Source: Siphonodentalium dalli
Lineage: Eukaryota > Mollusca > Scaphopoda > Gadilida > Siphonodentaliidae
Reading direction: 5' to 3'
Length of the DNA: 64,000 bases
NCBI GenBank assembly: GCA_032622095.1
Contig: CP136061.1
Coordinates: 233,120,944-233,184,943 of the forward strand
Below the pieces are notes generated by a model, which searched no databases, had not been told where the DNA came from, and saw nothing but the letters and a program-made list of their open reading frames with translations. A program made the translations under genes and the position numbers. The number at the start of each line of letters is the position of its first letter. Position 1 is the stretch's first letter. Of this stretch, positions 1-12,152 are shown one piece after another.

Positions 1-293
1 AGCCTTCGCAATAGATTATTGAACGCAATTGGTGGAGTGCGTGCAAGATACCCCAAGGGTACGAGGTTTGACAGGTACGTGCACGCGGGACTATTATTCC
101 GTGATCGATTCCGTCCCGAATACCCTACATAATTATGATTGCTTAATAAACAGAAATAGAAATGCTCACGTTACCCGGCGGCGGGCTGTCCCAATGTTTT
201 TACTTCGGATGGTGCAACGGGAATGTAGACATCCGCTTTGTAATTGAACACACGCAAACCAGAGAAATGTCTCTTGTTAATCTATTATAATAT
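1..293. other. No supported feature
   Basis: Mixed-composition sequence with a 72-codon open frame (29-247, plus strand) that resembles no family I know. I see no repeat, splice-framed exon or RNA gene here. Confidence 0.4.
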
Positions 294-337
294 TTATACG
301 TGTATTCGTCCAGACTCTATATATGTACATTCTGATA

Positions 338-430
338 CAGGACCCTGGGGGGAAATACCAAAATACCAATATAGACTGTCACTGGTATATAGTCCATATT
401 GGTAATTTAGTATTTTCCCCCAGGGGCCTG
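338..430. repeat. Foldback palindrome, about 93 bp
   Basis: The left arm (338-378, beginning CAGGACCCTGGGGGGAAATA) is answered by an inverted right arm (391-430, ending CCCCCAGGGGCCTG) across a 12-bp loop. A few mismatches interrupt the stem. It could be a short MITE or solo hairpin. No target duplication is obvious. Confidence 0.7.
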
Positions 431-1101
431 TGCGTTCTGATATACGATTAACGGTCTTAAAGGGAGACTGTGCGCTAATTTCAAAACATTCCCAATAATA
501 ACAACGACTTAATATCGATAATTTATAGAAAATTACTAATTTAAGTCGAAGATGATTGATTGATTCTTTATTGGTGATATAATGCAATACTTATGTTTAT
601 AACAATTACAATACAAGATGTGTATAACATTATATCACCATGCAGGGGAAGTCATAATCTCGAGGACTGTCTTCCTGACATGCCCTGTGCAGACTTGGTG
701 ATCAACGCCTGATTACATAATCAACGTATGTACAAAAAACATGTGACCACTCACGGACTATACAATTAAATTAAATATCTGGGACTATTATGCAATAATA
801 TATTATTTAATTGACATATTTGCCTGAAAACTGTACAATAATATCTCGATGACGAGTGATCTATTTTTGCATTCCGGCTTATCTGCCATCTGTAACATAA
901 TACTTCGTACTCAGAAGACAGTCAAATAATGTAAATCTGGCTGTTTATCTTATTCTACGAAGCAGAGAATATAGAACCCAACAACAACATTTGAGTACAT
1001 TTTACCCTTTAATTGAGCCAATGCCTCATGCCTTGCATAGACATGTGTACGTTTTATAAACCAGAAAAATAATTAGATCGTACCCATACATGTTGAGCCC
1101 A
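431..1101. other. AT-rich unassigned sequence
   Basis: No coding frame, tandem repeat or inverted repeat that I can support. The stretch ends where MITE B copy 1 begins at a TTAA. Confidence 0.4.
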
Positions 1102-1360
1102 TTAACCCTTTAATGACGGGAGCTGCGCTGGTGCAGCATTAAAAACCATGTACCAGTGCATTCTCTTATATATGCGAGTCTCCCATAGGGAGCCTCGCAT
1201 ATATAAGAGAATACACTGGCTTACAAGATCAAGATATATATTGTTAGGCCAATGCATTCTCTTATATATGCGAGGCTTCCTATGTGAGACTTGCATATGT
1301 AAGAGAATGCATTGGCACAGGGTTTTTCGCAAAATTTCAGGAAGCTCGAATAATGGGTGA
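1102..1360 (+). mobile_element. MITE family B, copy 1 (piggyBac-like, decayed right end)
   Basis: The left end is TTAA followed by CCCTTTAATGACGGGAG. Two hairpins follow: 1150-1219 and 1248-1316, each built on CATTCTCTTATATATGCGAG and its inverse. The right subterminal sequence (TTTCGCAAAATTTCAGGAAG) matches copy 5 (60678-60952), but the final AAGGGTTAA is lost near 1350-1360. TTAA flanks plus CCC-starting ends are the recognised signature of the piggyBac superfamily. The element has no coding capacity, so it would depend on a transposase elsewhere. Peptides readable from the hairpins are not genes. Confidence 0.75.
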
Positions 1361-1403
1361 TTTCAAGTATTTTTCAGTTTTCATATCTTTAGTCATTATC
1401 ATA

Positions 1404-1560
1404 ATACAGTCAAACCTCTGCGAACCGGACCCTCTATAAACCGAATTACTCTCCATATGCCGAACAAATAGTCCGGTCTCAAATTCACCAAGTGCATTAT
1501 CACTAACAATTACCTCTGTAAACCGGAACCTCTCTATTCCGAACTTAGGGCGGCTTTTCT
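1404..1560. mobile_element. Pogo/Tigger-like transposon terminus (fragment)
   Basis: A TA dinucleotide precedes CAGTCAAACCTCTGCGAACC. The motif CTCT(x)AAACCGGA then recurs as direct subterminal repeats: CTCTATAAACCGAA, CTCTGTAAACCGGAAC, CTCTCTATTCCGAAC. CAGT-starting ends after a TA target with repeated CTC...CCG motifs are typical of pogo/Tigger Tc1-mariner elements. I found no opposite end, so this is either a truncated fragment or a chance resemblance of a simple repeat. Confidence 0.4.
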
Positions 1561-2470
1561 TGTACATAAGTGACCGAATAAATTAATCTTTATCTCAGGA
1601 ATCCGAAAGCTGTAAGCGATACCAACCGAACGCACGTGCGGTAGAATTTTGTATTGAACAATCTCAGTGATAATTATATAGGTAGATTCAGTATCGTGTT
1701 GTTCGTGTCTATAATGGCCACTGCCATTGTAACTATATACACTTTGATCTGTGGATGTCGTGTAAGTGAAAGGGTGACAGACAGTCATTACGTATAGCGG
1801 GAGATATATAATGGACGCACACATTATCAGCAACACATTGGATGCCACGCACAAACCACTGATCTTGACTTGAGAAGCAAGAGCTACAGGCGTTGAATGT
1901 CACCTTTGGAGACACCGCTGTCGTTAATGAGACAACTTTGCGTATATTATTACCAAGAGACCGACACGTAATTACGTATAAAAGGTTTCCCTGAACACGC
2001 TATATACAGTGCCTATATATGGACGTTATATTGTTCTTGACAAGGGTTACGATGGCTTGAATAGCAACCACAGTATAGTATACGAACGACGATACATTCC
2101 ACTTCGCTGATGCTCATCCTATATTATAGATGGTGTCGCTCTTCCCAACTCCACTTTGCAAACGTTTTTGTTTTATGAAACTCGTTGTAATTTTAAATCA
2201 TCACCAAAGAACCACACGAAAAACCTCTGAATGATGTACACATGCATATTCGACTTGAAAGGGAAAATATATATAAAACCAATGTTATTACATAAGCTAA
2301 TTTGTCTGATGTCTCCGGCTCAGGATTATTAATTTATATTTACCCACTGATCTATTTAAACTATATTTCAAGGAAAAGAGGCTATACATTAGCTAAAACA
2401 TTTCAGAAAACAAGTATCGTATTGTATTCAACATACTTAAAGAATTATGGTTACTTGAACCGCGTCATAA
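1561..2470. other. Unassigned sequence
   Basis: Overlapping short minus-strand frames (1534-1915) share no family signature. Nothing else is supported. Confidence 0.35.
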
Positions 2471-2474
2471 AGCC

Positions 2475-2870
2475 ATGGGACATAGCGACATGGGGTTGGA
2501 TTGCCCCCCCCCCCCCCCCCCACCCACCAACTTTGGTAAATATGTTCAATATATATACATGGAATGTTACAGACGAGAAATATTTTCAATTATTTTTGAT
2601 AATTTGATTTGCAAGCCAGTATTTAGTGTGAAATGTGTTGTTTTTAGACCAGAAGGGGCATATTGCTTTACTTTCTGACTTTCGGTCAAAGTTTTGTACT
2701 GAAATGGCTGTCAGGGTGTCAGGTTTGAAATTTCCGACAGCACCAGTTAGAAAATTCCAATCCAAATTAATAATGGGTACAAATATAACTCACGCACTTG
2801 GAAATTTGGGTTAGTTCAACGTGGGGGTGGCTGGAGATTCCCCCCCCCCAACAGCGGAGACCCTGTACCC
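2475..2870 (+). repeat. Dispersed TTTCCAAC-rich repeat N, copy 1
   Basis: It starts with GGATTG and a C16 run followed by ACTTTGG. It continues with CTGAAATGGCTGTCAGGGTG and GGTTTGAAATTTCCGACAG, and ends near CCCCCCCAACAGCGGAGACC. The same order of motifs recurs at 18450-18905, 34552-34862 (inverted), 41405-42595, 46655-46975 and 61648-61985 (inverted), which defines a dispersed family. It is non-coding here; the Pro-rich frame is only the poly-C run. Its class is unknown. Confidence 0.65.
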
Positions 2871-4491
2871 GCTTCCCTGCATAACTTTCAGGCATGAGAG
2901 TGCAACAAAAGAAGGTCGTTGTTCAAGTGACTTCGCTTCGCAGGTCAGATTCCTCGGTCAATCTCATATCTTATCGACTTGACTCGTGCATTAAACAAAA
3001 GCCACTCTTTCGCTATTCTCTCGTGTCCAGACCAAAGAGTACAGGTCAAAGCAAACGAAACACTTTCAACAATAAGTCACATTGTTAAACCTATCGGGTA
3101 CAATTAGGTGTTGTTAGTTCAATTAAACCATATAGACTTAATGCTGTTGAAGGTTTTAGTCTATTCTCAAAAGCGCTCTCTCGTAAATACTCGTTGAAAG
3201 GAAGTCAGATTGTTAGATGGGAAATGGAATGGCGATTTGATGCCAAAGATCCATCGTCATTAATAATTGCTATACAAAACAGTTGCTTGTTTTTACGTGC
3301 TCGGTTTAGTAACTGGGCGCGAGAGCGATTCGCAAATGGGAATACCAGGTCGTACCGTCATGACCAAGTAACGCGTATGTGTTAAGTGCTTGACTCACTG
3401 ACATCGACGCCGATTCGATGGCCAAGATATATCATATAACATACGAATGCGTACAGTTTATAGTCTGGTTCTATAACTACTGAGTCGTTTCTAAATTCGT
3501 ATTTCATCCAGATTAGGGCGACAGGTCCGTTGATATGTTGACACAATCTAAATGGATCTGTAAGGTACGGGGGTAGGTCATGTAGTAAGTTCAGAGCTAC
3601 CGCATATATAAGTTCATGGTTGTTTCAATGGTACAATTTCATGAAACCTAGTACTGTAATAGTAAAAACTATAACAAAAAACCGGTCATTCCACGACCAA
3701 TTATTCTATCAGTCAAACAGGAAGTGACGTTGGAGTCACAGGTTGAGAAGACGGATAGGTTATATTCGACAGTATTCTACGGAATTAAATTGCATTTCCG
3801 TGCCATCCATCATTCGCCCCAGGCAGTCCGCCCGGCGCATGTAACATTTGTGTCGTAAAAACACTGACTGGTAGGGATCCGTGGTTGTATATAATCGATT
3901 CTTCATTGGCCTCCATGATGCCTGTGTGCTGCAGAGCTTATAGGTCAGAACACGTGGAGTTATAGCAAAATCACGGCGTGGATCGCAACAGGAAAGGGCC
4001 CCGCGGTGAAGGCATTTAGTTCAACCAGGATCAAGATTTCTGCGACGATATAAGGGTATATTCACACGCTGGAAACTTTTCGGCAATTGTTCAGAATGGA
4101 ATGTGCCTGAAATTGGCCTTCATATTTAGTTAATTAGCCATAAAATAAGAATTTAGAATTGCATGTAATTTTGCCAGCCATGCGAAGTTATATAGCCTAA
4201 ATTATCCAGCCATTGATAAAGGTCAAGGTGGGCGCTGGCCATGATTGTATGTGCACTCCTTATTGCATGAATCAGATGATTTTCTTTAATAATGGTAACA
4301 CGGGCATTTCTGAAGATCACGGAATAGTTTTATTGGGTAGAATATAGTTATTTATAATAATCGACATCCAACATAATATATCGTCTTTCCATGATCAAGC
4401 CATATTATGAGCGTCAAACTTAGTTTACAAACAATATGGTAATAACAAGATACCACAAAAACAAACTTAAAGGGGTACTGTACACTAAATA
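2871..4491. other. Unassigned sequence
   Basis: Short frames at 2894-3088 and 3194-3385 are not recognised. Base composition is close to the window norm and I see no repeat structure. Confidence 0.35.
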
Positions 4492-4710
4492 CGACTATTT
4501 ATGGGACCATCTCCTTTTATACTCAACAGAAAATTTGATCAGTGCTAAAGTACACTGATGTGCTCTAAGAACGATGAGAATAACATAGTAATTACAATGA
4601 AAATTAGTTAATGACTCGAGTCACAAGTGTATTTTGAACTAATCCATGGCTCAGCCACTCATTTGTTGCATACATTATGTATATAAAAGGAGACGGTCCC
4701 ATAACTAGTC
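4492..4710. repeat. Foldback element with 30-bp arms
   Basis: The arm at 4492-4522 contains TTTATGGGACCATCTCCTTT. It is inverted at 4681-4710, which contains AAAGGAGACGGTCCCATAAC, with about 160 bp between. Mismatches are few. The structure fits a short non-autonomous DNA element. A terminal duplication is not clear. Confidence 0.65.
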
Positions 4711-7026
4711 TGAATTAAGTCTTTGTTGCATACGTTGATGATATTAAGTGGACGTGATTTTTGTCTTACCTATACTATAATTATATACTGTACACTTCGG
4801 TGGCGCTTTTGTAATGACGCATACGTGAATTTAAGTGTATCTGACTTGGTCATTCGATTCTTTCACCATTAAAATAAGATTCTACGCACTTATAAATATA
4901 CGATATCCCGTTTGTACTTCCAGGTACAGTAAACTGGGAAGTTAATCTCAATATGAACCATAAGTACTATCTAGTGTGGAATTCGTTTGCAGAAAATCTG
5001 CATATGAGATTCCAAGGTATGCACCTCGTATTGAGGTATCCAATTTCTCACTTTATCTGTTTTTCATTAATTTGAGCTGCTGTATAAATAGTACCACTTA
5101 CAAAATCAAAGACTCGTTTCACTTTGTTAAGCCATTATCTCTCGTCTACGTTTTAAATCATTCGTTCAATGTGAATTAAAGAGTTCATCTCGTTCGCAGT
5201 AGACATCTTTGTTTCAGATAAACGAAAGCTGGAGGCCACCGATCTGATAACACATGTGGTGCTCGTTTCATCATTACGCAATTCCCAGACCTAATCTCTA
5301 GTATGCAAACTACATTACGATGGAGGCAACACGCCGCGTTTCTAGTTTAGTTAACAAGTAACTCTGCTTGTCTTAGATACTACCGGTTATTGCGCGAATG
5401 AACTTAATTTCGTTAAAAGCACGACCAATTTCACTCAATTCCTTAACATAATAATATTGGATTCTGCGCGATTGCCCTAGGGCTACTTCGGAGATACCGA
5501 TGTTGATGTACTTGATTGGATTTCGCGCCGTCTCTCGCATAAGTACTTTGCTATTCGACAATACTTCCACTTACATTACAGCGGATGTTCTTAACTAAAA
5601 GCTGCCTTTCGGTTAAATACATCTGAAAACATAGTAATCCGATCAACCATTCTACATTCATGGGGGGGGGTAGATATTACGTTATAGCATGTGACATTAA
5701 AGAGAGTTTTTATTCCGATGTTTCCTGATATGGTACACAATAAAGAGCGTTCTCTGAGAATGTTGAAAACTGTTGGTAAATTTCTGCCACTTCGATTCGT
5801 CTTTTAAAAATACCGGTGTATATATAATCTGTATATACGTATTTCGTATACTTATCGACACATTAACATCCACATAATGTGCCAAAGGTGAGACGTTACT
5901 ATGTAAATTTGATTGGTAATTGATGCGTTATTTGAGACATGAACATTAACTGAGCATTGTCGCATTAACCTCCATACTATTAGATATATATATATATATT
6001 TTTTTTTCCTCCGCAATTTGATTAGCATACATAATGTCAAATTTGTTCACAATTGAACGCTTCAATGAACAATGAATTGCATATGGTCTCTTCGATATAT
6101 GTTGGGGATTAGATATCCTATAACTTAGTCACTATACTATTCGTAGTCGGGGTACGAAACAGATAGTTTAGTTTAGTCAGTAACTCATACCATGTTTTAC
6201 AGTCTGGCGACTGCATTATATGGAATTGTGGATGTGCATGTAGCCTGAGTTGCTGCAATCGATAAATGCCATAATAAGGAGATGATCTATTGAAATTGCC
6301 AAATATTGGCCAACATGTCGGATCACCGTGTCTATCAAAATCTAACAAACAACGAGATTATTCTGACAAACTGACCTCTTACCCCGATAACAATCTGCAG
6401 ACGATATAAACAAGATATCACTTCATCATAAACACTCAGATTAATACGTCGGGTAATTAACTCATCTCGTACTAATTAAGTTCTTCTGATTAGCGCTCCG
6501 CCTGGCTCGTCTTGGGGTTCCCGTGCGGAATCACAACCACGTGGTTTGCGGGCTAACCTGACGGCTATGATTTATCAAATACATACTACCTAGGAATTCT
6601 TTGCGTTCCCCCTGTCGCTGCCACGTAAGAATTCCCAGCAGACAAATGATTACAATTAACCCAGTAATACATAGTTACTTGGTTTTGGAACTGTTCATCC
6701 TTGTATTTGTATAGATGATCATAGAACTCCAACAAGCACTCTGGACTTATTGTCTGAGATTCCACACAAATGAATGATAATTCAAAGGGTCTCCTCCGTC
6801 TGTCTTCTAGTTATATATCATTATGTGGAAAACCCACCGAATCTATTATATGCGTCCGTACTTGTTAACAGATCGCTCAGTTTATACTTAATTCATGCAT
6901 AGCCGGATAATCCGAAACGCTCTCTGTGTTTTAGACTAACCAAATACAAATAGAAAACACTTACTTGTCCTTTCATGCTATTATATATTTTACCATGTAT
7001 TGGTGTACATGCATACGATACATTAA
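4711..7026. other. Unassigned AT-rich sequence with small simple repeats
   Basis: Contains a G9 run near 5660, an AT/T run at 5984-6008 and one copy of the recurring motif CAATAAAGAGCGTT at 5738-5751. Frames at 4976-5179 and 6118-6348 are not recognised. Confidence 0.35.
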
Positions 7027-7028
7027 AG

Positions 7029-7062
<34 letters not shown>

Positions 7063-7063
7063 C
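7027..7063. repeat. (GATT)n microsatellite
   Basis: About eight uninterrupted tandem GATT units, directly visible. No function implied. Confidence 0.95.
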
Positions 7064-7588
7064 TTGAGTATTCCCAAACGATTTTAGTTATACTGCCACA
7101 ATGCTGGAGAATAATATAATTGGTCGCACCAAGTTGTAATGTCAGAAATACAACTTATAATTTCCTCAGCACAGCTTGGTGGAGAGCGTTTTGTCGTACT
7201 GGTACAATTAATTAGGGTTTGGCAAATAAAATGCGTTCGGTGCTACTATGACCTGATATAATGAATAATACATAGCGTTATACTTTAACGTCATTACATT
7301 TGTAGAAATACGATGTCTGAACTTTAGTGAAAATGTTGAAACCCATTGTCGCGTGTTCACTAATATCAATAGACATCAAAACGTACGTATTACCGATAAT
7401 GTGTACAATTAACATAGTTATACATGTACATCGTTAGTTTCTAAAAAAAAATCTCCATATCCCATGTTATATTTGATCACCCAAAAAGAAACACCCACAA
7501 AAGAAACAGCAAAAGGTCTATATCCAAACTATTATAGTCAACCGTAAGGTACTTGCATAAATCATGCTGGCTGTGGTTATAAAGTGCT

Positions 7589-7839
7589 GTTATTTAAAGA
7601 CATATTATGGACTTGTTCTGGTGCGTTAAACTGATAAGTTAGTATTCAGGCACAATGTCAACAGGAGGAATGTAGCATTCTACTACATCGTCGAAAATCT
7701 GAAGCAAGTCGGCCGTACCACTCCATATAAAACATCATGTGAACTACGCTCAATTGTAAATATTTACTTCTCGATTCGGGACGCAACTATCGGCCATAAA
7801 GTATATAACGAAAACGATTTCGCTATCGAGAGTCACTGA
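7589..7839 (+). pseudogene. Broken paralogue of the minus-strand ORF at 15920-16213
   Basis: Read on the plus strand, this gives the same segments as the ORF at 15920-16213: KDILWTC, then LVFRHNVN, VENLKQVGRTTP and IVNIYFSIRDATIGHK, finishing IESH-stop at 7837-7839. One in-frame TAA and a short deletion after LWTC break it, so it cannot be translated as it stands. Homology continues past the stop to about 7985, matching the inverse of roughly 15785-15920, so a DNA segment rather than a spliced message was copied. Several differences in the best-conserved stretch are synonymous. I do not recognise the protein family. Confidence 0.45.
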
Positions 7840-7985
7840 ATTTAATTAATATATAATAATGATGGTGTGTGTTGTCAGTTTGGATTTAATATTTGTAAAA
7901 ATAACTATTTTGACTAATATTATCATCAATTCGTATTTTATCACCCTACTGGAGTGTTTCACATCACGTTAAAGACACAATTAAT
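7840..7985. repeat. Downstream flank of the inverted dispersed repeat
   Basis: AAAAATAACTATTTTGACTA and GTGTTTCACATCAC in this stretch are found inverted at about 15785-15870. This extends the homology of the 7.6-kb segment beyond its coding-like part. The match fades after 7985. Confidence 0.55.
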
Positions 7986-8054
7986 GGTTTTTCTATTGAA
8001 TTTATACATTTCTTCCATTAAAGGGAATATTAATTATGTACATTGTAAAATAAG

Positions 8055-8276
8055 TTGTTTGCAAAAATCGACGCCCATGCAGCATATGGAGAATATCACT
8101 TCCGTCAAGCCAAGTGGATTTCCTATTGCTCTTTAAACCAACTGCACTGTTTCCGTATTGCGAGAGGGCCATCAAACAATACCGTATATTCATCGTCACG
8201 TATCCATATTAAACTTGAAGGGGGTGATTTTGTACCAAATGACAAAGCAAAGTCATCCCTCTCCCACATAAGCTGA
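8055..8276 (+). other. Unrecognised 73-codon open frame
   Basis: An ATG-started frame ending in a TGA. Composition is mixed and mildly hydrophilic, with no motif I know. It lies just beyond the broken paralogue, with no visible splice relation to it. It may be chance. Confidence 0.15.
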
Positions 8277-8942
8277 ACGGAACACAATAACCCTGTCTTC
8301 TAAGGGTGCGGTTATTTTGTTGGACAATCCAATACACTACCTACACACTACCCATATAAGGTGCAATACAAGCTTGTCGACTGAATTCCGTTCCAAAAAA
8401 ATTCAATTGAATGCATTATGTTATAATGTGTTGTTAGCTCTACGATACTTGCATGTTATACAATTTCAAAAAAATTCCCCTTATATATTGTTGGAGATTT
8501 TGCAACGTGTGAGTAGAATAATATATAACAATACAGAATAAGACCCCTATATATGATTTGTACCAAATACTTGTTGGAAAATTTAAATGTCGGTATAATC
8601 TTCACCTATATAATTATCTTCCAATCTGACATTTCCAGTGTACTCTAATCTATGAAAATCGCCAGATCGCACGTGCTTTATAGCTATATACGCTTCCTAT
8701 GACAGAGAGATAATCTTCTAGAGAAACTTAAAGCTATGACTAATGTGGTACTAACCTCATAAGATCAATCCATCGACGATGTTTGTTTGACCAGCTGAAC
8801 ACAAATTCCCAGAGTTATATTCCAAGGAGTGCCTCAAACTCGTCAATATAACTAATGCCGAATTTATTAAGTCCGAAGTAGAATTAGTCACCAAAGTCTC
8901 CTTACATCGATCGCTCCTAATAATCCTTCTCACACAGCGCAA
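8277..8942. other. Unassigned sequence
   Basis: Only short unrecognised frames are present (8317-8541 plus, 8757-8978 minus). Confidence 0.35.
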
Positions 8943-9035
8943 GGAACCGTCCGATCGGCGCAAGCCAAACGAACACACTACAGCGGAGTAAGATCGGTTC
9001 CGATCAGCGCGAGCTAAACTAACACACTGTGACAG
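8943..9035. repeat. Two diverged 50-bp direct repeats
   Basis: GGAACCGTCCGATCGGCGCA (from 8943) and GGTTCCGATCAGCGCGAGCT (from 8996) head two units that both continue AAAC.AACACACT. Spacing is about 52 bp and the units are moderately diverged. Confidence 0.55.
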
Positions 9036-10744
9036 AAGCTAGCATTCAGTCGCTAAAATCCATAGATTATATCCCGATCGACGCAGATGGTGGCATGGGA
9101 GATATACAATGGAGTCTTTGTCGCAGGGAGGGAGGACGTTTATTTATCCTCATTTAAAGTGACCATTCATCTTTCGATATCGAGTGTCAATAAAACAGGA
9201 TGGATTAAGAATCTCTCGCTGAGTCTTTGTCGCCTCTCTGTGGACACTGTTTGTAAAATCTCGTTTATAACCGGTCATTTACACATGTCGGCTAATTTTC
9301 TAACGTAATCCATTAAAATGAACAGTTTCCTGCCTAAAGTCCGCTCAGCGGGGCTTCCTAAATCTATCTCCAATTGGGTTTTTATGTCTCCTCACTTATT
9401 GCAACCCAGCATGTGATTCAAAGTTAACTCCAATTCGGCTTTTTATCTTCTCAAACTCCTCGACTCCTCTTCAGCTTCTTTTGAAAGTTTCTTTCGACCA
9501 GCTGTTAACTCTGAACGTGATTTCCCGTTAGCTATAACATACGATTTCGCCTTGGGTTATAGTAGGTAGTACGTGCAGACTATATAAACATCATCGAACT
9601 GACGATACCGTGTAGTGTACTGTGCAGAAGTTTCCGCTATATAATCCCCAGAGTGGAATTCTCGGCAGCAGCTTGCTTGATGTTTTTATTTCATTTTAGC
9701 CCATCATCGCATATAAGAAACAGTCAATCAGAGGAAGTATGCTGCTTTTCAATGCTTTAATACCAGTCAAGTATAGCGGATTGACCCATTATTGATAGAG
9801 GGGTGAGGTAAAGCACGCGTACGGCCTGCCCCATTGTTTCCGCATGGTAATTATGCTCTTTGCGTCTGAAATGTTCTATAATTATTAAAGTATGTAGGTC
9901 ACTGATGAAGAGATAACTTACACGTGCGACAGGTAATAGAGTTTGCATACGGGACAATTATATCACCTGTTTCAACAATTAACTGTAGACAGGATCGGGA
10001 CATATGGTGCGTGCTCGATCGAATGAAACCGCGATTATTATTTGACTTCAAAGAAATTAGAGCAATTGAAGCATCATACTACCGTCATGGGTGCTACAGA
10101 AACATTGATATTACCAAGCTGTGCATGTGCAGTAGGATTACATTAACATATCTTCCTTCGACAGATTCCCGTTTTTATTAAAAAAACACACACTGTTGTC
10201 GGAGTCAAATAAAGTGGAGAATTTTAAAGCTGCATGTATCAAAATATTTATGTCTCAGATTTAATAAACTTATCCCTTTAGTCAAGTAAATAGCTCGACA
10301 AATACATTAACTACTTATAGACGCACTCTACCACGAAAAGCATCGCTGAAGTTGCAGAATTTATTGCCTAAGAAAGAAACAAGGGTCCTTCTTACACTTC
10401 TGCATGCAACAGTAATGACGTTCCGTGAAACAGTCCTTTTTCCTTATCCGCTAAACATAAACAGCGTTGAATAATTATAAATTAACTTGTGCACGGAAAG
10501 CTGAAACCACCTCATGAATTTGTTGCCGATATTACATTACGCTTCCGTACTTGCAATGTCAATTCTGCAAGCTGTGTACATGAATGGCGTAAAACCCACT
10601 AGAATGTCCATATTGGGGGAATTTGACCCACCTTTTTAAGTTAGTGCATGCTGAAAAAAAAAAAAACAAGGCGATATGACTAAGATTCTCCAGGAATTCG
10701 GACTAACACCTCTAGAAAGGAGAAGGAAAATCAACAGATTGGTC
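9036..10744. other. Unassigned sequence
   Basis: Frames at 9087-9308 and 9924-10181 show no known motif. The region ends with an A12 run at about 10655 just before the minisatellite. Confidence 0.35.
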
Positions 10745-11068
10745 TTCATGAATAAGGCAGTGGGTGGGTTGGTCTCGGCTACCACCTCAAACTAGTACTT
10801 CATTAATAAGGCAGTGGGTGGGTTGGTCTCGTCTACCCCCTCAAACTAGTACTTCATGAATAAGGCAGTGGGTGGGTTGGTCTCGGCTACCCCCTCAAAC
10901 TAGTACTTCATGAATAAGGCAGTGGGTGGGTTGGTCTCGGCTACCCCCTCAAACTAGTACTTCATGAATAAGGCAGTGGGTGGGTTGGTCTCGGCTACCC
11001 CCTCAAACTAGTACTTCATGAATAAGGCAGTGGGTGGGTTGGTATCGGCTACCCCCTCAAACTAGTAC
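10745..11068 (+). repeat. 54-bp minisatellite, six units
   Basis: Units start at 10745, 10799, 10853, 10907, 10961 and 11015, each containing AAGGCAGTGGGTGGGTTGGT and CCCCCTCAAACTAGTAC. They are almost identical (single changes such as ATTAAT for ATGAAT and GTCTAC for GGCTAC), so the array is young or homogenised. The recurring GTGGGTGGGTTGG is G-rich enough to suggest a G-quadruplex, which is inference. Confidence 0.95.
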
Positions 11069-11288
11069 TTCAGACACGCAACGCACAAAAAGAAAACGGA
11101 GAAACAATAAGAAACTAAAGGAGTACGCGAGGAGCAAAATTCCAAGACACCTTGTCCGAAATCTCGACAGGCGGCGCTGCACTCCATCATTAGTTCATTA
11201 CACAATACTAATCAGTTCACGAACTCTTACTTTGTTTGGACTATTTGTGGAACCAACTGGAGAAATTAGTAATAGAAAACAACACGTG

Positions 11289-12030
11289 CATGTGTGGAGT
11301 CCTTCAGGAGTGCGTTAGAGGAGAACATATATAGAGCTCTCTCCCGCTGCATGTGTGGAATCCTTCAGGAGTGCGTTAGAGGAGAACATCTATATATAGA
11401 GCTCTCTCCCGCTGCATGTGTGGAATCCTTCAGGAGTGCGTTAGAGGAGAACATCTATAGAGCTCTCTCCCGCTGCATGTGTGGAATCCTTCAGGAGTGC
11501 GTTAGAGGAGAACATATATAGAGCTCTCTCCCGCTGCATGTGTGGAATCCTTCAGGAGTGCGTTAGAGGAGAACATCTATAGAGCTCTCTCCCGCTGCAT
11601 GTGTGGAATCCTTCAGGAGTGCGTTAGAGGAGAACATGTGTGGAATCCTTCAGGAGTGCGTTAGAGGAGAACATGTGTGGAATCCTTCAGGAGTGCGTTA
11701 GAGGAGAACATGTGTGGAATCCTTCAGGAGTGCGTTAGATGAGAACATGTGTGGAATCCTTCAGGAGTGCGTTAGAGGAGAACATGTGTGGAATCCTTCA
11801 GGAGTGCGTTATATAGAGGAGAACATATATATATAGAGCTCTCTCCCGCTGCATGTGTGGAATCCTTCAGGAGTGCGTTAGAGGAGAACATCTATAGAGC
11901 TCTCTCCCGCTGCATGTGTGGAATCCTTCAGGGGTGCGTTAGAGGAGAGCATGTGTGGAATCCTTCAGGAGTGCGTTAGAGGAGAGCATGTGTGGAATCC
12001 TTCAGGAGTGCGTTAGAGGAGAACATCTAT
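11289..12030 (+). repeat. Minisatellite with 61-bp and 37-bp units
   Basis: The long unit is GCATGTGTGGAATCCTTCAG, GAGTGCGTTAGAGGAGAACA, then TCTATAGAGCTCTCTCCCGCT. The short unit keeps only the ATGTGTGG...GAGGAGA part and repeats five times in a row between about 11635 and 11800. TA expansions (TATATA) vary the long units. Cys-rich peptides readable through it are artefacts of the array. A displaced scrap, AGAGCTCTCTCCCGCTGCC, lies near 12554-12572. Confidence 0.95.
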
Positions 12031-12039
12031 ATATAGAGG

Positions 12040-12152
12040 ATCTACAACTCGTCCAGTAAATTAGGTCTGTACCTCGCCAAAGGCTCGGTCCAGACCTAAT
12101 TTACTGGACTCGTTTTGTAAATTCCGCTATAAACTTGGGACGAGTTGTAGAT
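12040..12152. repeat. Nested double hairpin
   Basis: The outer arms are ATCTACAACTCGTCC (12040-12054) and GGACGAGTTGTAGAT (12138-12152). The inner arms are CCAGTAAATTAGGTCTG (from 12053) and CAGACCTAATTTACTGG (ending 12107), with a short loop. The inner stem is perfect. It sits at the end of the minisatellite and may mark an insertion point. Confidence 0.8.

Noticed and set aside
1148-1360. ORFs with recurring peptides such as CILLYMR and RIYKRMHW at 1.1, 14.6, 26.0, 27.6, 48.5 kb
   Set aside because: They are both-strand readings of the MITE hairpin CATTCTCTTATATATGCGAG; the same bases give them in several frames.
2302-2678. Pro-rich ORFs
   Set aside because: The prolines come from the C16 run of repeat N, and two frames are open at once.
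11289-12030. Repeat-spacer pattern suggestive of a CRISPR array
   Set aside because: The 'spacers' are the same sequence in every unit or absent, there are no cas genes, and the surroundings are eukaryotic. It is a minisatellite.
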